Source: Oscarella lobularis
Taxonomy: Eukaryota > Porifera > Homoscleromorpha > Homosclerophorida > Oscarellidae
DNA: 64,000 nt
Direction of reading: 5' to 3'
Assembly (NCBI RefSeq): GCF_947507565.1
Contig: NC_089178.1
Location: 1,798,001 to 1,862,000 of the forward strand
A program made the translations under genes and the position numbers. The notes below the pieces were generated by a model. The model was not told the DNA's origin. It saw nothing but the letters and a program-made list of their open reading frames with translations, and did not search any database. Of this stretch, positions 33,296 through 47,200 are shown piece after piece. Each line of letters starts with the position of its first letter. The first letter of the stretch is position 1.

Positions 33296-34075
33296 CTAGT
33301 CGTCTAAATCGAGTTCAAATTCAGAATAGACAGCTGACGTAGTTGTGCCTTTCACTTCAGCTACAGAAGACAAGTTGAGAAACCGTCGTATCTCCTTATC
33401 TATTTATCACGGTCCTTGCCTAATTTTCCAAATAGCATTTGCCCCACGTCCTTTATTTCGTTGTACTCATGTAACGTATCTATTTGTTTCTGCAGTTCCG
33501 TTTCGTCGTACCTAAAAACAACGGTTTCCTTTGCAAAATATTGCAGACAAGACATACGTCTCACTGAGCTTCGCTATGTCTTCCTGAAGCTCTGACAGCC
33601 TTGATTGAAGCTTAGCAACGCGCTCGCTCGGAGCAAGTCCAGATCTGTAAGTGTCCAACGTTACAAATTCTCAATTATGAAATATTTCTATCATGTGACC
33701 TCGGAACTGAACGACCTAATCTCGACGGAGTTCGACTCTCGTTCAATGCCTTGATGCTTACAATAGACAACGATTCGAACGGATAGTAAATTGCAGTCGC
33801 CCAATTGATTTCAGAGCTCGAATTTTCCTTTTCATGTAAATTTACGGCAGATCTAACATCGGAACGCCATAAGAAAATTACGGGTAACCTGTGAAATAGT
33901 TAACGTGCATTTTCTCTTTCTCTACGAGGTATTTCAAGGCTTGTACTACGTCCAATTCTTCGAAGCGAACGCTCTTTTGCTTTAAAGCGTTAGAAATCTC
34001 CGCAAGCTCAATGGGTCGATCTGCTTCGACTACAATCTCTTCAACTGAGTCTGCAGAAAAATCCGCAGAGGCCAT
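33296..34075 (-). CDS. SWI5: DNA repair/recombination protein SWI5
   Basis: The C-terminal half is SWI5: a coiled coil (APSERVAKLQSRLSELQEDIAKLSE), then LHEYNEIKDVGQMLFGKL, then after an intron AEVKGTTTSAVYSEFELDLDD, matching the human ending EYNDIKD-GQMLLGKLA--RG-TTK-LYPEFGLDL. SWI5 with SFR1 stabilises RAD51 filaments. The last intron begins gcaagg, a GC-AG intron; without it the frame stops early at a tag near 33394. The N-terminal exon (34075-33882; MASADFSADSVEEIVVEADR, then DVVQALKYLVEKEKMHVNYF) is not conserved in vertebrates and joins across an apparent 29-bp intron (33881-33853). That join keeps the frame but is short enough to doubt. Confidence 0.82.
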
Positions 34076-34538
34076 TCTTTGTCAGACTAACGCGCGCTAG
34101 ACATAAACAAAAACGTCCGCAAAACGTCAATGCACTCGCTCCACAGAGCCTGTACAGTGATGCGTAGCAGGTAAGAGAGCCAGAACGATCGCAAGAAAAC
34201 GATAGGAGATTATTTTTTGACCAAGTCTTCCTTAGAGAGTTCGTTTTGTCTGGATCGTCCCACGTACTCTTTGAAAGCTATGCGGAGCTCACGCGATTCT
34301 CGAGTGGGGGGCGTTTTTCGAAGCAGCAAGAGCACGCGCTGTCTCTGTTCTCATTCCAAAGGAGCAAACGAGCACTGTCGACCAGAAGGACCGACAAAGA
34401 AAAGAACAAGGAATTCGACGGCACAGCCAACCAACACGTCGCCTACATTCAGACGGACAGACTCCGCCCCTTGGGAAAAAATCCGCCACAATGAGAATAC
34501 GAGGTTTTCTATAGCTGCACGCATTCGTCTTCCAAGAG
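34076..34538. other. Divergent region SWI5 / Crumbs
   Basis: Holds the promoters of SWI5 (-) and Crumbs (+) and probably the Crumbs 5' untranslated exon with its real start codon. Candidate ATGs at 34278 and 34491 lie in other frames or before an in-frame stop, so I could not fix the first exon. Confidence 0.45.
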
Positions 34539-37500
34539 TTGAATCTCGTTTTGGTAGGGGTTTTCATAGCGATCCTTTTCATCGTCATTGTTCAGTGTGT
34601 TGCCGCCCTAAACGATACGTGCGCTTCGTCGCCGTGTCAAAACGGCGCGATATGTCAAGAAAAGACGATTGGCACAGGCTACACTTGCTTCTGCAAGAAC
34701 GGCTACTTTGGCAATCTTTGCGAGCAAGTCTACAATGAGTGTCTCTCGACGCCCTGCAGAAATGGGGGCGTCTGCGCCAATCTCGTCGGCGACTACTCGT
34801 GCAATTGCACGCTGACCGGTTTCACGGGTCGCCAGTGCGAAATCGAGATCGACGACTGCGAGTCGAATCCGTGCGCAAACGGCGGTCAATGCGTCGACGG
34901 GATCGACGCGTATTCGTGCGACTGTAACGTCGGTTGGACGGGCGCGCAATGCGAGACGAGCGTCGCCTGTCAGTCGAATCCGTGCCGACACGGCGGCGCG
35001 TGTCGCGGGTACGCCGACGGGGGATACGCGTGCGATTGCGCGTCCGGCTACACGGGTTCGACGTGCGAGACGGATATTGACGAATGCGCTTCGTTGCCGT
35101 GTTTGAATGGAGGCACGTGCTTTGACGCTATCGACGGCTACAGCTGCTCGTGCTCGCTCTTTCAAACGGGGTCTTCATGCGAGACTGATGTCGATGTATG
35201 TGCTAGTAGTCCCTGTTTGAACGGAGGCACGTGCAGTCAGGCGGCAAACGGGTTGCAAGGACTCTACTACGTCTGTGCGTGTGACGCCGGTTTTACTGGC
35301 GTTCACTGCGAAACGGATGTTGACGAGTGCGCGTCGATGCCGTGCCAGAACGGCGGATCGTGTTTGAATCGGGTCGGCGGCTATCGATGCGACTGCGAAA
35401 CTTATTACGCCGGTTCGAACTGCGACGTTCTGCTTGTTGCGTCGTTCAATGGAACGACGTATTTGGAAATTGACGAGGCTCCGAGGACGGGAAGACAAAC
35501 GTTTACGGTTGAACTCGCCTTTCGCACGACGTCGGATGGCGGCGTCCTGTTCTATCTAGGAGGGGTGAGTCAACAATCTAATTGAAGAAGTAGTGGGCTA
35601 TGCGCATACATGCAGTAGTTTATTTCGTCAGCAAATAATTATAGAGACACTACGGGTGGGCTGAAAATTTTGAACCGAACTTTATTTTTTCTCTTTAGTT
35701 AGGAAATGGCTTGTCAATGGATCACGTTGCTGCTGAAGTTGTACTCGGCCAGCTCAAAGTCTCGTACAACACAGGCGGCGTGCAGGGAATTCGGACGGCA
35801 ACGCTTAGCCATCTCCTGAATGACGGCCAGTATCATCAGGTCAAAATCGTTTCGTCTCCGCCGAGCGTGACGGTCTCCATAGACGACGGTACGTGCGTGT
35901 TTTCCAACTGCTCCGTCACGCTTCAGTCGAGTCCGTTCAAATTGCTCAACGCCAAGAATCCGATTTACGTCGGCGGGATGAATCCGTCGGTGTCCGTCGC
36001 TGATTCCATCATTACGACGTCCGGTTTTATTGGCTGCATTAAAGATTTCACGGTCGACGGAACGCTGCACAGTCTTCTCGGCATGAACGCGGTCTATCGT
36101 CCCGAACCGGGTTGTCGAAACGACTCCCTCTGCTCGTCTCGACCCTGTTTGAATGGGGCGACTTGCATCGATCGGTGGGAATCGGTTGCGTGTCAATGCG
36201 CTCCGGGATTCGAAGGCGACTTCTGCCAAATTCAACTTTCGGCTAATTTTACGAGCAGTCAATTTCTTTTCTTTGATTTTCCCAACTTCAAAAGTCTCAA
36301 CTTTTCCTTTACTGCACACAGCTCGGGCGTTTTGCTGTACACAGGAAAGGTAAGAAAAGAAAATCGTCTGACGCTAAAGAATATGCACACTCACTTGCTC
36401 GTCTTTTAGGATCTTCTTGACTTTTCTACAGTCGGTTACTTGGCCGTAAATTTGCAGACTGACGGAGTCACGCTTCTCTACGCTGATGGAGTTAAAAATG
36501 TCACGCAATTTAAGCAGTGTATTCTTAACGACGGTAATTGGTACACAGCGTCGTTGGCGATCAGCAACAGCGCAGCTCGCGTTGAGTTTTCGGGCCTATT
36601 TTCGGATTTTCTTTGCGTTGTGAATATCGGATTGACTCGACAACTCGGCTCGTACGTTTTCCTCGGCAATTTCGCTGCATTCCAGTCGGATTTTCTTCCC
36701 CTGACGAACGCTCTCGATTCCAAGAGGGGATTTGACGGTTGCGTCAAGGATCTGTCGGTGGACGGACTCAAAAAGTCGCTGTCGACGTTCGGCGAAAACT
36801 TCACCGACCACGATCCCGATCTCGCGACGTCGAGATGCGAGAGCGATTCTTTCTGCGACGTCAATCCGTGTGCAAACGAAGGCACTTGCATAGGCTCATT
36901 CGACGGTGCTAAGTGCAAATGTCAGTCTGGATACAAAGGAAGCACCTGTCAAGAAAGTAAGAAGGGTTCTTTTTCTCGTGCTTTTTTTTCATTGCATGGT
37001 TTTTCTCCCCCAAGTTGCTTCTGCTTATTTTTCGGGAAACTCCAGCTTTGCTCAGATGACGTTGAAGCGTCAATTGATCAAATCGGCTCGATCCGGTTCG
37101 TTTTCATTTCGCACTCTATCTAGTCAGGGAATTCTTCTGCACGTCGGAACTCATCCGTCGAATGGTCTCTATTCGGACGACTTTTTGACCGTCGAAGTAT
37201 TCAACAACGTGCTCTATTTTCACATTGACTTGGGACGCGGTAATGACACGGCGTAGTCTTTTAGTTCGCTCTTAATTAATTATTCGCCTTTCATTGCGAT
37301 AGGTCGAAAATCGGTTGTTGTCAATCAAATTGTTTCTGACGGAAATTGGCATTCCTTTCAGTGGGAAGCAAGTGGCACGATCTACACGCTCACGCTTGAC
37401 GGGAAACGCGTTCAAAGTGCCACAGTCAACGGAAACCAACTCAATACCGACTCTCTCGCATACGTTCACGTCGGCGGACTCGAAAATACAATGAATCTGT

Positions 37501-40500
37501 TTGGCAAAGGTATGTCAATGCTTTCTTCGACAAGATATCCGTCAATTCGATTTTTTAGAGTCTTTGTCTCGCGACTATTATCGTGGCTGTTTTACCAACT
37601 TGTCTCTGTCCGATTTTCCCTTGTCCCTATTCATTCCCGATCAGCGAGTTACCGTCAGTTTAGAGAATGTCGCAGAAGGCTGCGTGGAACTCGATCGCTG
37701 TCTGGAAGGACACTGTCTAAATAACGGCACGTGTAGCAGCGTAACCGACGGCTACACGTGCTCTTGCCCCGAATCGTACACGGGTGCCGATTGCGAGAGC
37801 GAAGTCGACGAGTGCACTTCGCAGCCGTGTCAAAACAACGGAACGTGTCGAGACGAACTCGGAGGCTACGTCTGTCTTTGTCTTCCGAATTTCACCGGAA
37901 TCGATTGCGATCGCGTCGTCGATCACTGCGAGTCGCAACCGTGCTCGAACGGCGGAACGTGCGCGTCGTCGATCGACGGATACGCGTGCGCGTGCGACGA
38001 GTCGTACACCGGGCTCAATTGCGAGACGGAAGTGGACGAGTGCGCGAGCGCGCCGTGCGAGAACGGCGCCACGTGCCTCGACGAACTCGGCGGCTATACG
38101 TGCGTTTGTTCGACGGGTTTCACGGGCGTTCGCTGCAATGCGACCGTCGACTACTGCGAGTCGGATCCGTGTGCGAATAAGGGAACGTGTCAATTGAACG
38201 GCCGTCAGTATTCGTGCGTCTGCGCTGACGGATATACCGGCGTCAACTGCGAGACAGAAATCGACGAGTGCGACAGTACGCCTTGTCAAAACGGCGCTAC
38301 TTGCTCGGACGAGATTGGCGGATACGTCTGTACCTGTACGAGAGGATTCACCGGTGTGCACTGCAATTCTACCATTGATTATTGCGAATCGGCTCCTTGT
38401 ACGAACAATGGAACGTGCCTGCTCTCCGACGACGATTTCACCTGCTTGTGCGTTGACGGTTTTACCGGTGCGAACTGCGAGACGAACGTGAACGAATGTG
38501 CGTCGATTCCCTGTCAAAACAACGGAACTTGCTTCGACGAGTTGAACGGGTACTCGTGTCTTTGTGGAATGGGCTTCACAGGCACTGTTTGCGAGGTCGC
38601 GATCGACTTTTGCGCGTCGCAACCGTGCGGCAATAACGGAAACTGCAGCGCGATCGACAGCGGCGGCGGCTACGATTGCGTGTGCAGCGTCGGCTATACG
38701 GGCGACCAGTGCGAGACGGAGATAACGGAGTGCAACTCGCTACCGTGTCAGAACAACGGCACGTGCGTCGACGGCATAGGTGTCTACACGTGCACGTGTC
38801 ATCGGGGCTTTACTGGCGCTGACTGCGCGATTGTCGTCGATTTCTGCGAATCGCAACCCTGTTCGAATGGTGCCACGTGCCTGTCAACATTTGATGGATA
38901 CAGTTGCGATTGCGTGGATGGTTATACGGGAGATCAATGCATTCTCGAAATCGACGAGTGCGCGTCAAATCCGTGTTCTAATGCTTCCACGTGCGTCAAC
39001 TTGGTTAACGGGTTTGCGTGCTCGTGCAGCGACGGTTACACGGGGAGTCGATGCGAAATTGACATTAACGAGTGCGACTCCAATCCGTGCCGTAACGGTG
39101 CCACGTGCGTCGACGAAATCGACGGCTATCGATGCGCGTGTCCGTCGGCGCATACCGGCATTCATTGCAATTCGACCGTCGATCTTTGCGCGTCTTCGCC
39201 CTGTCAGAACGGCGGCACGTGTATCCTTGCCGACGGTGCGTACACGTGCACGTGCGCGAGCGGTTACACGGGCGACGACTGCGAGAACGAATTAGACGAG
39301 TGCAAGTCGATGCCGTGCGCGAACAACGGCACGTGCGTCGACGAGATCGGCGATTTCGCCTGCGTCTGCGACGCCGAATTCACCGGCAAGAGTTGCGACG
39401 ACTTCGTCGACTTCTGCATTTCGCGACCGTGTCTGAATAACGGATCGTGTCACTCGACGATCGGCAGTTATCGATGCGCGTGCGAAATCGGCTACACGGG
39501 CGACGATTGCGAGAGCGAGATCGACGAATGCGAGTCGTTTCCGTGTCAGAACAACGGCACGTGCACGGACGACGTCGGCGGATATGCATGCACTTGCTCG
39601 CCGGAATACACGGGCGTCCATTGCGACGTTGGGCTCTTCTGCTCTTCGCAGCCGTGTGTCAACGGCGGAACGTGTCGCGAAAATGGCACTGGCTACGCGT
39701 GCGACTGTTTGGACGGTTTTAGCGGATCCCAGTGCGCCGTCAACGTGGACGAGTGCGCCTCGCGACCGTGCGCCAACGGCGCGACGTGCGACGATCTCGT
39801 GAACGGTTTTCTGTGCCGATGTGCTGTCGGCTATACGGGCGGCAACTGCGAGACGGACGTCGACGAATGTCTTTCGGAACCTTGTCGGAATGACGGAAAT
39901 TGCACGAATCTCGCTGGCGGATACGAGTGCAGCTGCAGAGAGGGTTACACTGGCAACGATTGTCAAACAGAAATCGACGAATGTGCTTCGAATCCTTGCG
40001 AAAACGATGCCAACTGCACGGATCTTTTGAATGGGTACGAGTGCACGTGCAAAGACGGCTTCACCGGTAACGACTGCGAAAGTGAAATCGGCGAATGCTC
40101 CACTAATCCCTGTCGAAACAACGCTACTTGCGACGATCAGATCGACGGTTATATTTGTACGTGTGGAGTTGGTTTCACTGGAGTGAACTGTCAGAGCGAA
40201 ATTGACGAATGCTCTTCGAATCCTTGTCAGAATAATGCGACCTGCTTCGATCTACTCGGCGTTCACACGTGCACTTGTCTTGATGGCTTCACGGGCTCCA
40301 ATTGCGAAACGGAGATCGACGAATGCCTCTCCAATCCCTGCCACAATAATGCAACGTGCAACGATTACGTCAATAGATACGAATGCTTGTGCGAGCCTGG
40401 TTTTACCGGTAATGACTGCGAGACGGAGCTGAACGAATGCGCGTCGAATCCGTGTCGAAATAATGCGACTTGCCATGATCGTCTCGATGGTCATCAGTGC

Positions 40501-43500
40501 AGTTGTAGTGGAGGTTACACGGGTGACAATTGCGAGACGGAGATCAACGAGTGCTCGTCGGATCCCTGCTACAACAACGCGACTTGCAACGATTACGTCA
40601 ATGGATACGAGTGCACGTGCGAGTCCGGTTTTACTGGCAGCGACTGTGAGACGGAATTAAACGAATGCACGTCGAATCCCTGTCAGAATAACGCGACCTG
40701 CTACGATCTTCTAGATGGTCATTGGTGCAATTGCTCCGTTGGTTTTACGGGGGAAAATTGCGAGGCGGAAATCGGCGAGTGCTTGTCGAATCCCTGTTAT
40801 AACAACGCAACGTGCGTTGATCGTTTCAATGGATACGAGTGCTCGTGCAGGCCTGGATTTACTGGAAGTAACTGCGAGACTCAACTGAATGAATGCTTGT
40901 CGAATCCTTGCCAGAACAATGCGACCTGCTACGATCGTCTCGACGGTCATTGGTGCAATTGCTCTGACGGTTTTACGGGAACAAACTGCGAGACGGAAAT
41001 CGACGAGTGCTCGTCTGCGCCGTGTCAACACAACGCAACGTGCATCGATCGTTTGAATGGCTACGAGTGCTTGTGTTGGTTTGGCTTTACTGGCAGCAAC
41101 TGCGAGACAGAACTGAACGAATGCGTGTCCAATCCCTGTCAGAACAACGCAACCTGCGACGATCGTTCCAACGGCTACCAGTGCAATTGCTTTGTTGGCT
41201 TTACCGGCAGCAACTGCGAGACGGAACTGAACGAATGCGCATCGAATCCATGCCAGAACAATGGGACCTGTTATGACTTTCTCAACGGTTACGAGTGCAA
41301 TTGCACAGACGGTTATACCGGTTCCATCTGCGAGACGGAAATTGACGAGTGCTCATCAGATCCCTGCTACAACAACGCAACGTGTGTTGATCGTTTGAAT
41401 GGATACGAGTGCAATTGCTTTGCTGGCTTTACCGGCAGCAATTGCGAGACGGAACTGAACGAATGCGCATCGAATCCATGCCAGAACAATGCGACCTGTT
41501 ACGACCTTCTCGATGGTCACGAGTGCAATTGCACAGACGGTTATACCGGTTCCACCTGTGAGACGGAAATCGACGAGTGCTCATCAGATCCCTGCTACAA
41601 CAACGCAACGTGCGTTGATCATTTATATGGATACGAGTGCTCGTGCAGGCCTGGCTTTACTGGCAGCAACTGCGAGACGGAATTGAACGAATGCATGTCG
41701 AATCCATGTCGGAATAACGCGACCTGTTACGACTTTCTCGGCAGCTACCAGTGCAATTGCACAGACGGCTATACTGGTTCTATCTGCGAGACGGAAATCA
41801 ACGAGTGCTCGTCGAAGCCGTGTCAGTATAACGCAACGTGCATCGATCTGTTGAATGGATACGAGTGCTCGTGCAGGCCTGGCTTTACGGGCAGCAACTG
41901 CGAGACGGAATTGAACGAATGCCTATCGAATCCGTGCGAGAACAACGCAACCTGCTACGATCTCCTCGGCGGTCATTGGTGCAATTGCTCCGCCGGCTAC
42001 ACGGGATACAACTGCGAGACTGCAATCGACGAGTGCGCCTCGACCCCTTGTCGAAATAACGCGACGTGCGTCGACGTTGTCGACGGATACGCGTGCACGT
42101 GCCAGAGCGGTTACACGGGAAAAGACTGCGAAACCGATATTGACGAGTGCGCCGCGAGTCCGTGCGGAAACGGTTCGACTTGCGTGGATCTCGTCGGACG
42201 TTACGAGTGCACGTGTGTCGGCGGCTTCACGGGGAGCGACTGCGAGAGCGAAATCGACGAATGCTCGTTGAATCCCTGCGAGAACAACGCAACGTGCATA
42301 GACCTTATAAATAGCTACGATTGCCAGTGCAGCGCCGGTTTCACAGGACTTCGCTGCGAGACAAACATCGACGAATGCTCGTCGAATCCTTGCCGAAATG
42401 CAGGAACCTGCGTCGATGCCGTCGACGGATATCGTTGCCTTTGCGCCGACGGCTATGCGGGAACCGACTGCGAAGTGAACGTCGACGAGTGCGCGTCGAA
42501 TCCGTGCGAGAACGACGCGACGTGTCACGATCGCGTCGACGGCTACGAGTGCGTGTGCTTGGGCGGCTACACGGGCGACGAGTGCGAGAGCGAGATCGAC
42601 GAGTGCGCGTCGAATCCGTGCCGAAACGGAGCGACGTGCGTCGACGTTCTCGACGGATATCGCTGCGATTGTCCTCGCGGATACACGGGGAACGACTGCG
42701 AGACGAACGTCGACGACTGTGTGTCGAATCCGTGCCTAAACGGCGCAACGTGCGCTGACGGCGTCGACGAATATCGGTGCGCGTGCTTGAGCGGATACAC
42801 GGGCGATCGGTGCGAGAGCGACGTCGACGAATGCTCGTCGAGTCCGTGTCAGAACGGGGCAACGTGCGCCGACGTCGTCGATCGATTTGTCTGCTCGTGC
42901 GACGCCGGTTTCACCGGCGTTCGTTGCGAGACGAACGTCGACGAGTGCGCGTCGCAGCCGTGTGCAAATCTGGGAACGTGTAGCGATCTCGTCGACGGCT
43001 ACACGTGTGCGTGCGTCGACGGCTACACGGGCGACGATTGCGAGAGCGAGATCGACGAATGCGCGACGAATTTGTGCGAGAACGGCGCGACGTGCGTCGA
43101 TCTGGTGAACGGGTACGAGTGCCGGTGCGAAGCCGGTTTCACGGGGACAAATTGCGAGACGAATGTCGACGAGTGCGTCTCGATGCCGTGTAGGAACGGC
43201 GGCACGTGCGTCGACGGTGTCGCCGAGTACACGTGTTCCTGTCCGTTTGGACATACCGGCGGCGATTGCAACGTTACAATCGATTTCTGCGAATCGAATC
43301 CGTGCGCGAATGGGGGAAGTTGCGCGTCGTTTGCGGGTGGCTACACGTGCTCGTGTCCGGACGGATACACCGGTTCGTTGTGCGACGTCGACGTGATGGA
43401 GTGCCTGTCGAATCCGTGCCGAAACGGAGCTTCCTGCATCGATGAGGCGAATGCCTATCGCTGCCTGTGTCGTGCCGGTTTCACCGGTGGACAATGCGAG

Positions 43501-44064
43501 GTCGATATCGATGAATGCCTGTCGAATCCGTGTATGAACGAGAGCACTTGCGTCGATGGAGTCGATGGTTTTACGTGCACGTGTCCGACTGGACTCACCG
43601 GGCAACTGTGCGACGCCTATGTCGTGTACTGTGACTCAAATTCGTGTCGAAATGGCGGTACCTGTGAGAATCTGTTGGACGGATTTACCTGCCAATGTCC
43701 TCTTGGCTATTCGGGATTGCTGTGTGAGACTTCGATGGATCCCTGTCTATCAAATCCATGCCAAAACGGTGCCACTTGCATTGTTTCTTCCGAAGAGTAT
43801 AGCTGTGCTTGTTCTCTGAACTTCGTTGGGGATCTCTGCGAAACCGAATCAACCGTTAGTGTGGCTCAGACAGGCTTGAAAGGAGGAGGCATTGCTGGAA
43901 TTGTTATTGGCATTGTCGTTTTTCTCATATTGCTTTTACTGCTCGTTCTCTTGCTAGTGAGGCGCCGTCAACATTCGGGGGCATACAGTCCCACCGAAAC
44001 GGAACTTGCCATAGGCAACTTATTGGCTGAACAGGAGAGGGACCCTCCGGAGAAGTTGATATAA
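34539..44064 (+). CDS. CRB: Crumbs-family polarity receptor (EGF/laminin-G, EKLI tail)
   Basis: Exons 34539-35564, 35699-36349, 36410-36956, 37015-37239, 37303-37507 and one 6.5-kb exon 37557-44064, about 3050 residues in one frame. Order: hydrophobic signal segment (LVGVFIAILFIVIVQCVAAL), seven EGF modules, laminin-G 1, EGF, laminin-G 2, EGF, laminin-G 3, about 50 EGF modules (many DxDEC-type calcium-binding), a membrane helix (GIAGIVIGIVVFLILLLLLV) and a 34-residue tail. The tail has HSGAYSPT, matching the FERM-binding GTYxPS motif, and ends DPPEKLI, matching the PDZ ligand ERLI that binds PALS1/Par6. Crumbs sets apical identity and junctions in epithelia. The EGF array is longer than in flies or vertebrates. 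The true initiator is in an unseen upstream exon. The gene symbol is a family label. Confidence 0.93.
40200..42000 (+). repeat. Near-identical EGF-module repeats in the Crumbs giant exon
   Basis: Modules of 114 bp recur with almost the same DNA (ggcagcaactgcgagacggaa, ttgaacgaatgc, tgccagaacaatgcgacctg). Alternating ELNEC and EIDEC modules form a two-EGF, 228-bp unit repeated several times between about 40400 and 41950. The high DNA identity indicates recent unequal exchange or gene conversion. Confidence 0.85.
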
Positions 44065-44271
44065 TAATTTTGTACTGCATGTATTCTTTTAGTACCAAAC
44101 AAATGTCGAGTGGCTGTTCCTTGCTTTTCAAGCAAGATAAAGAAGCTGTATTAGGATCTGTGCTCGTAGTCGTAAAGACCTCAGCAAGACCAGAAAAAAA
44201 GACAAGCTCAAAGCCTTCAAAATTCAATCAATTAATGATCTGTTTAGGATTAATCCGGGAACCCTGTCTGC

Positions 44272-47200
44272 ATGGCGAAGAAACGGAGTCGCGCGGCTCG
44301 CCATCACGGTCGTCAGCCGCCTGCCCGGCCGCGAGCAACTGTAGTCAACCCGTTTGAAGTTCGAGTAAACAAGATAAAGCACGACGTCTTGGGAAAAAAG
44401 TCGAAATCGGATCGAGGCCTTCCCGGCGTGGCGAGAGGAAAGGCAATCAAGAAAGTGAGACAAAAGCCGCTGCTTACGGACTAAATTCGAAGCAGATTCT
44501 TTTAGAGAAAGAAGACGTTGCTCGTGGAGTACAAAAATCGAAACAAGGTAGACATACAGTAGAAGAGAGGAGAGACCTTAGGCGACTCGTCACTTTACCT
44601 TGCAGGCCAACGAGTTCGTAGATAGGCGTTTCGGGGAGTACGACGAACAGATGTCGGTAGAGGAAAAGATGCTGCAACGATTTGCTCTCGAAAAACGAGT
44701 AAGCAAAGTGGAGAATTTATTTCGAAGCAGATGCGAGGCTGGGGCGATTCTTAGAAGCAGCACAGAAATCGTCAGACGTTTAGTCTCGAAGAGGAAGATG
44801 ACGACGATTTGACTCATCTTGGCCAGTCGTTGGCAAAAGCGGGCGTGCTTGGCGACGATCCCGAGATACGCGACGATTACGAGGATGACGATAGAGGGGA
44901 AATAAGCGAAGAAGGTAAAAAACGTCTATTTGTGTAATGTGGGCGCTTACGAGGCTCTGCATTTGCAGCTGTGAAAGAGGCTCATTTTGGCGGGTTTCTC
45001 TTTAAGAAGAAGAGTGGAATGAATTTGGATGAGGTGCTCTTGTGGACGTTCTTTCGTCTTAGGGGAATTTCAGCTACTGTTATATGCAGACTGAAGATCA
45101 TCGTTCGCACAAGGAAATAATGGAAGAAGTTGTTTTGCAGTCTAAGAAGAAAAAGGCGGGCATTTTAGTAGCCGAGTCTTTTTTTGTGTTAGTTTGGTTT
45201 GTTCAGATGGAACGACAGTTCGACAAGGAGGACGTTTCGTTGTTGACTGAGCAGCTTGATGCCAACTGGGATGCTGTCAGACGCCTACTGGTTGCTCAGG
45301 TCTGTTTTTTGTTCTCCGCAGTGCCGTTCAGACGTTTTAGGAACTAGTCTTTTGTAGATACATGTAAAACTGACTACTTTGATAATTTCAGGATAAACAG
45401 TCTAAAGCAGTAGTGGCTCTCGACGACTACGACACAACCGTGAAACAGATGGCATTTGACAAAAGAGCCAGCGTACGTTTTTTTTGTTTGCTCGTGAATT
45501 GTGGTGCAATAGTTGCATTCTCTGAAGGCAACGAATAAGCGTCGACTCGAGGAGAGAAAAGCGGATGCCATGCAAGCGGAGCGCGAAAAACAGGAAGCAA
45601 GTGACTGAAGAACTGATAATTCGAATTAAAATGGTTTACTTTTAGGCGGAAAGATTGAAGAGAATGAAATGTCCGCTAGCTGACTTGAAGGGCATATCCT
45701 ACTCCGCCGATTCGTTGGACGCTGAGTCAGTATATCGAAACGTGCATGAGAACGTTAGATGTCATACGTCTGTCTGAAGATCTAGTGCAAGGATAAGAGA
45801 ACCTAGAGGCTTTCTGGAGTTTTCCGCTGACGATAAAGAAAGTATGGAAAGCGACGATGAAGCGGAAGAGGAGAACGACGGCTATGAGTGTCACGAAGAA
45901 AAAGACGTGGAAGATGAAGACGAAGGGGAAGAGGAGGAAGACGACGACGACGACGACGATGATGAGGAAGACAGTCAAAGTGAAGGGAGTGAAAGGTTTG
46001 CATCAGACCTGGAATCTGATGACGAGAACAGTGATGGTCTGGAGGATGCTTCGTCTTCTGTGGAGCGTGCTACCGAGATTATAAGCGAATCAGATCGTTC
46101 TGGTTTGTCTAATTTGTGTTTGTAATTGAGCCTTCTGGTAGGCTGTTTGTTTGTTTGTTTCTCTGCAGTTCCTCAAAATGTGGGTCAGCTTAGCCGTTTG
46201 CTACAAAACGAAGAGTACGTTGCATTGGCGTTGCGACATCGTTTTCTCTGTAATTTCTTATTAGATCTGCTGTGGAAAAGATGAGGCGAATCAACCTTTT
46301 TGTGGGGAAAATAGAGCAGGGAGCGAAAGGAGAGAAAAAGGCTGATGTCAGTGTCAAAAAGAACGGTTTATTGCTTATATATGCTAGTTTTGTCTAATAG
46401 GTTCTCTTCTCGGTTCTCATTGACTATATGTTCTCATCGTCAGCGGACTTGAATTTGTGCAAGTTGCTGGCCAAGCCTCTGCACAAGCTGTCTCTGGCAT
46501 TGACCGGAGCTGCTGCTTATTGCTCTGACAGACTGGCACAAATTCATCAATCACACATTCGTCATAGCAAAAGTTTTCCTAGTATCAAATCCGTAAGTCA
46601 CATGGCCAATAGACAACGTTTCATTGCTATATATTCGTCGGGCAGTTGATGTTTTTGAAATTGCTCGGCGCACTCTTTCCTGCATCAGACTACGCGCATC
46701 AGGTCACTACGCCCGCTTTTATCATACTGGGAGAAATTCTCGCCGAGGTGAGTCTCATTATCTGCAGAGTATCACTTTGACAGCAGTGTGCAATAAACAG
46801 TGCTCAATCAAATCTACGTCAGATGCTTTGCTGAGTCTCTATACGTGCTCAACCGTTCTAGAAGTAATGACCTACAGGCACCGTTTTATGAATGCGTGAG
46901 CGAGTTTGGCTTAGTTTGTGAGGGATTCGAAGAGATTTGTACCGGAAGCTGTTCGGTTACTCAGCCGACTTCTTTCCAAATACAATCAAAGTATGACAAA
47001 CCTGCTAGCACACGTACTGTAGGATTTATTACTTGATCACTTCTTAGTTGAAGAAGGCGAATCGGCGTCTCCATGCACAATCTTAACTCTTTCAGACGTC
47101 GATGACATACGCAATCCCAAAATAAGGTGATACTAGGCTAGTCTTATACTACGCTACACAAACTGTCGGTTTTAGAATTGTTTATACCTGTTTGATTCTG

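Noticed and set aside
37717-38622. 301-residue minus-strand frame, and similar frames opposite 39292-43605
   Set aside because: All are mirror readings of the repetitive EGF DNA; composition is Ala/Arg/Val-rich and repeats with the EGF period.
45803-46003. His/Arg/Leu-rich minus frame opposite the NOP14 acidic tract
   Set aside because: Reverse complement of a gac/gaa low-complexity tract.
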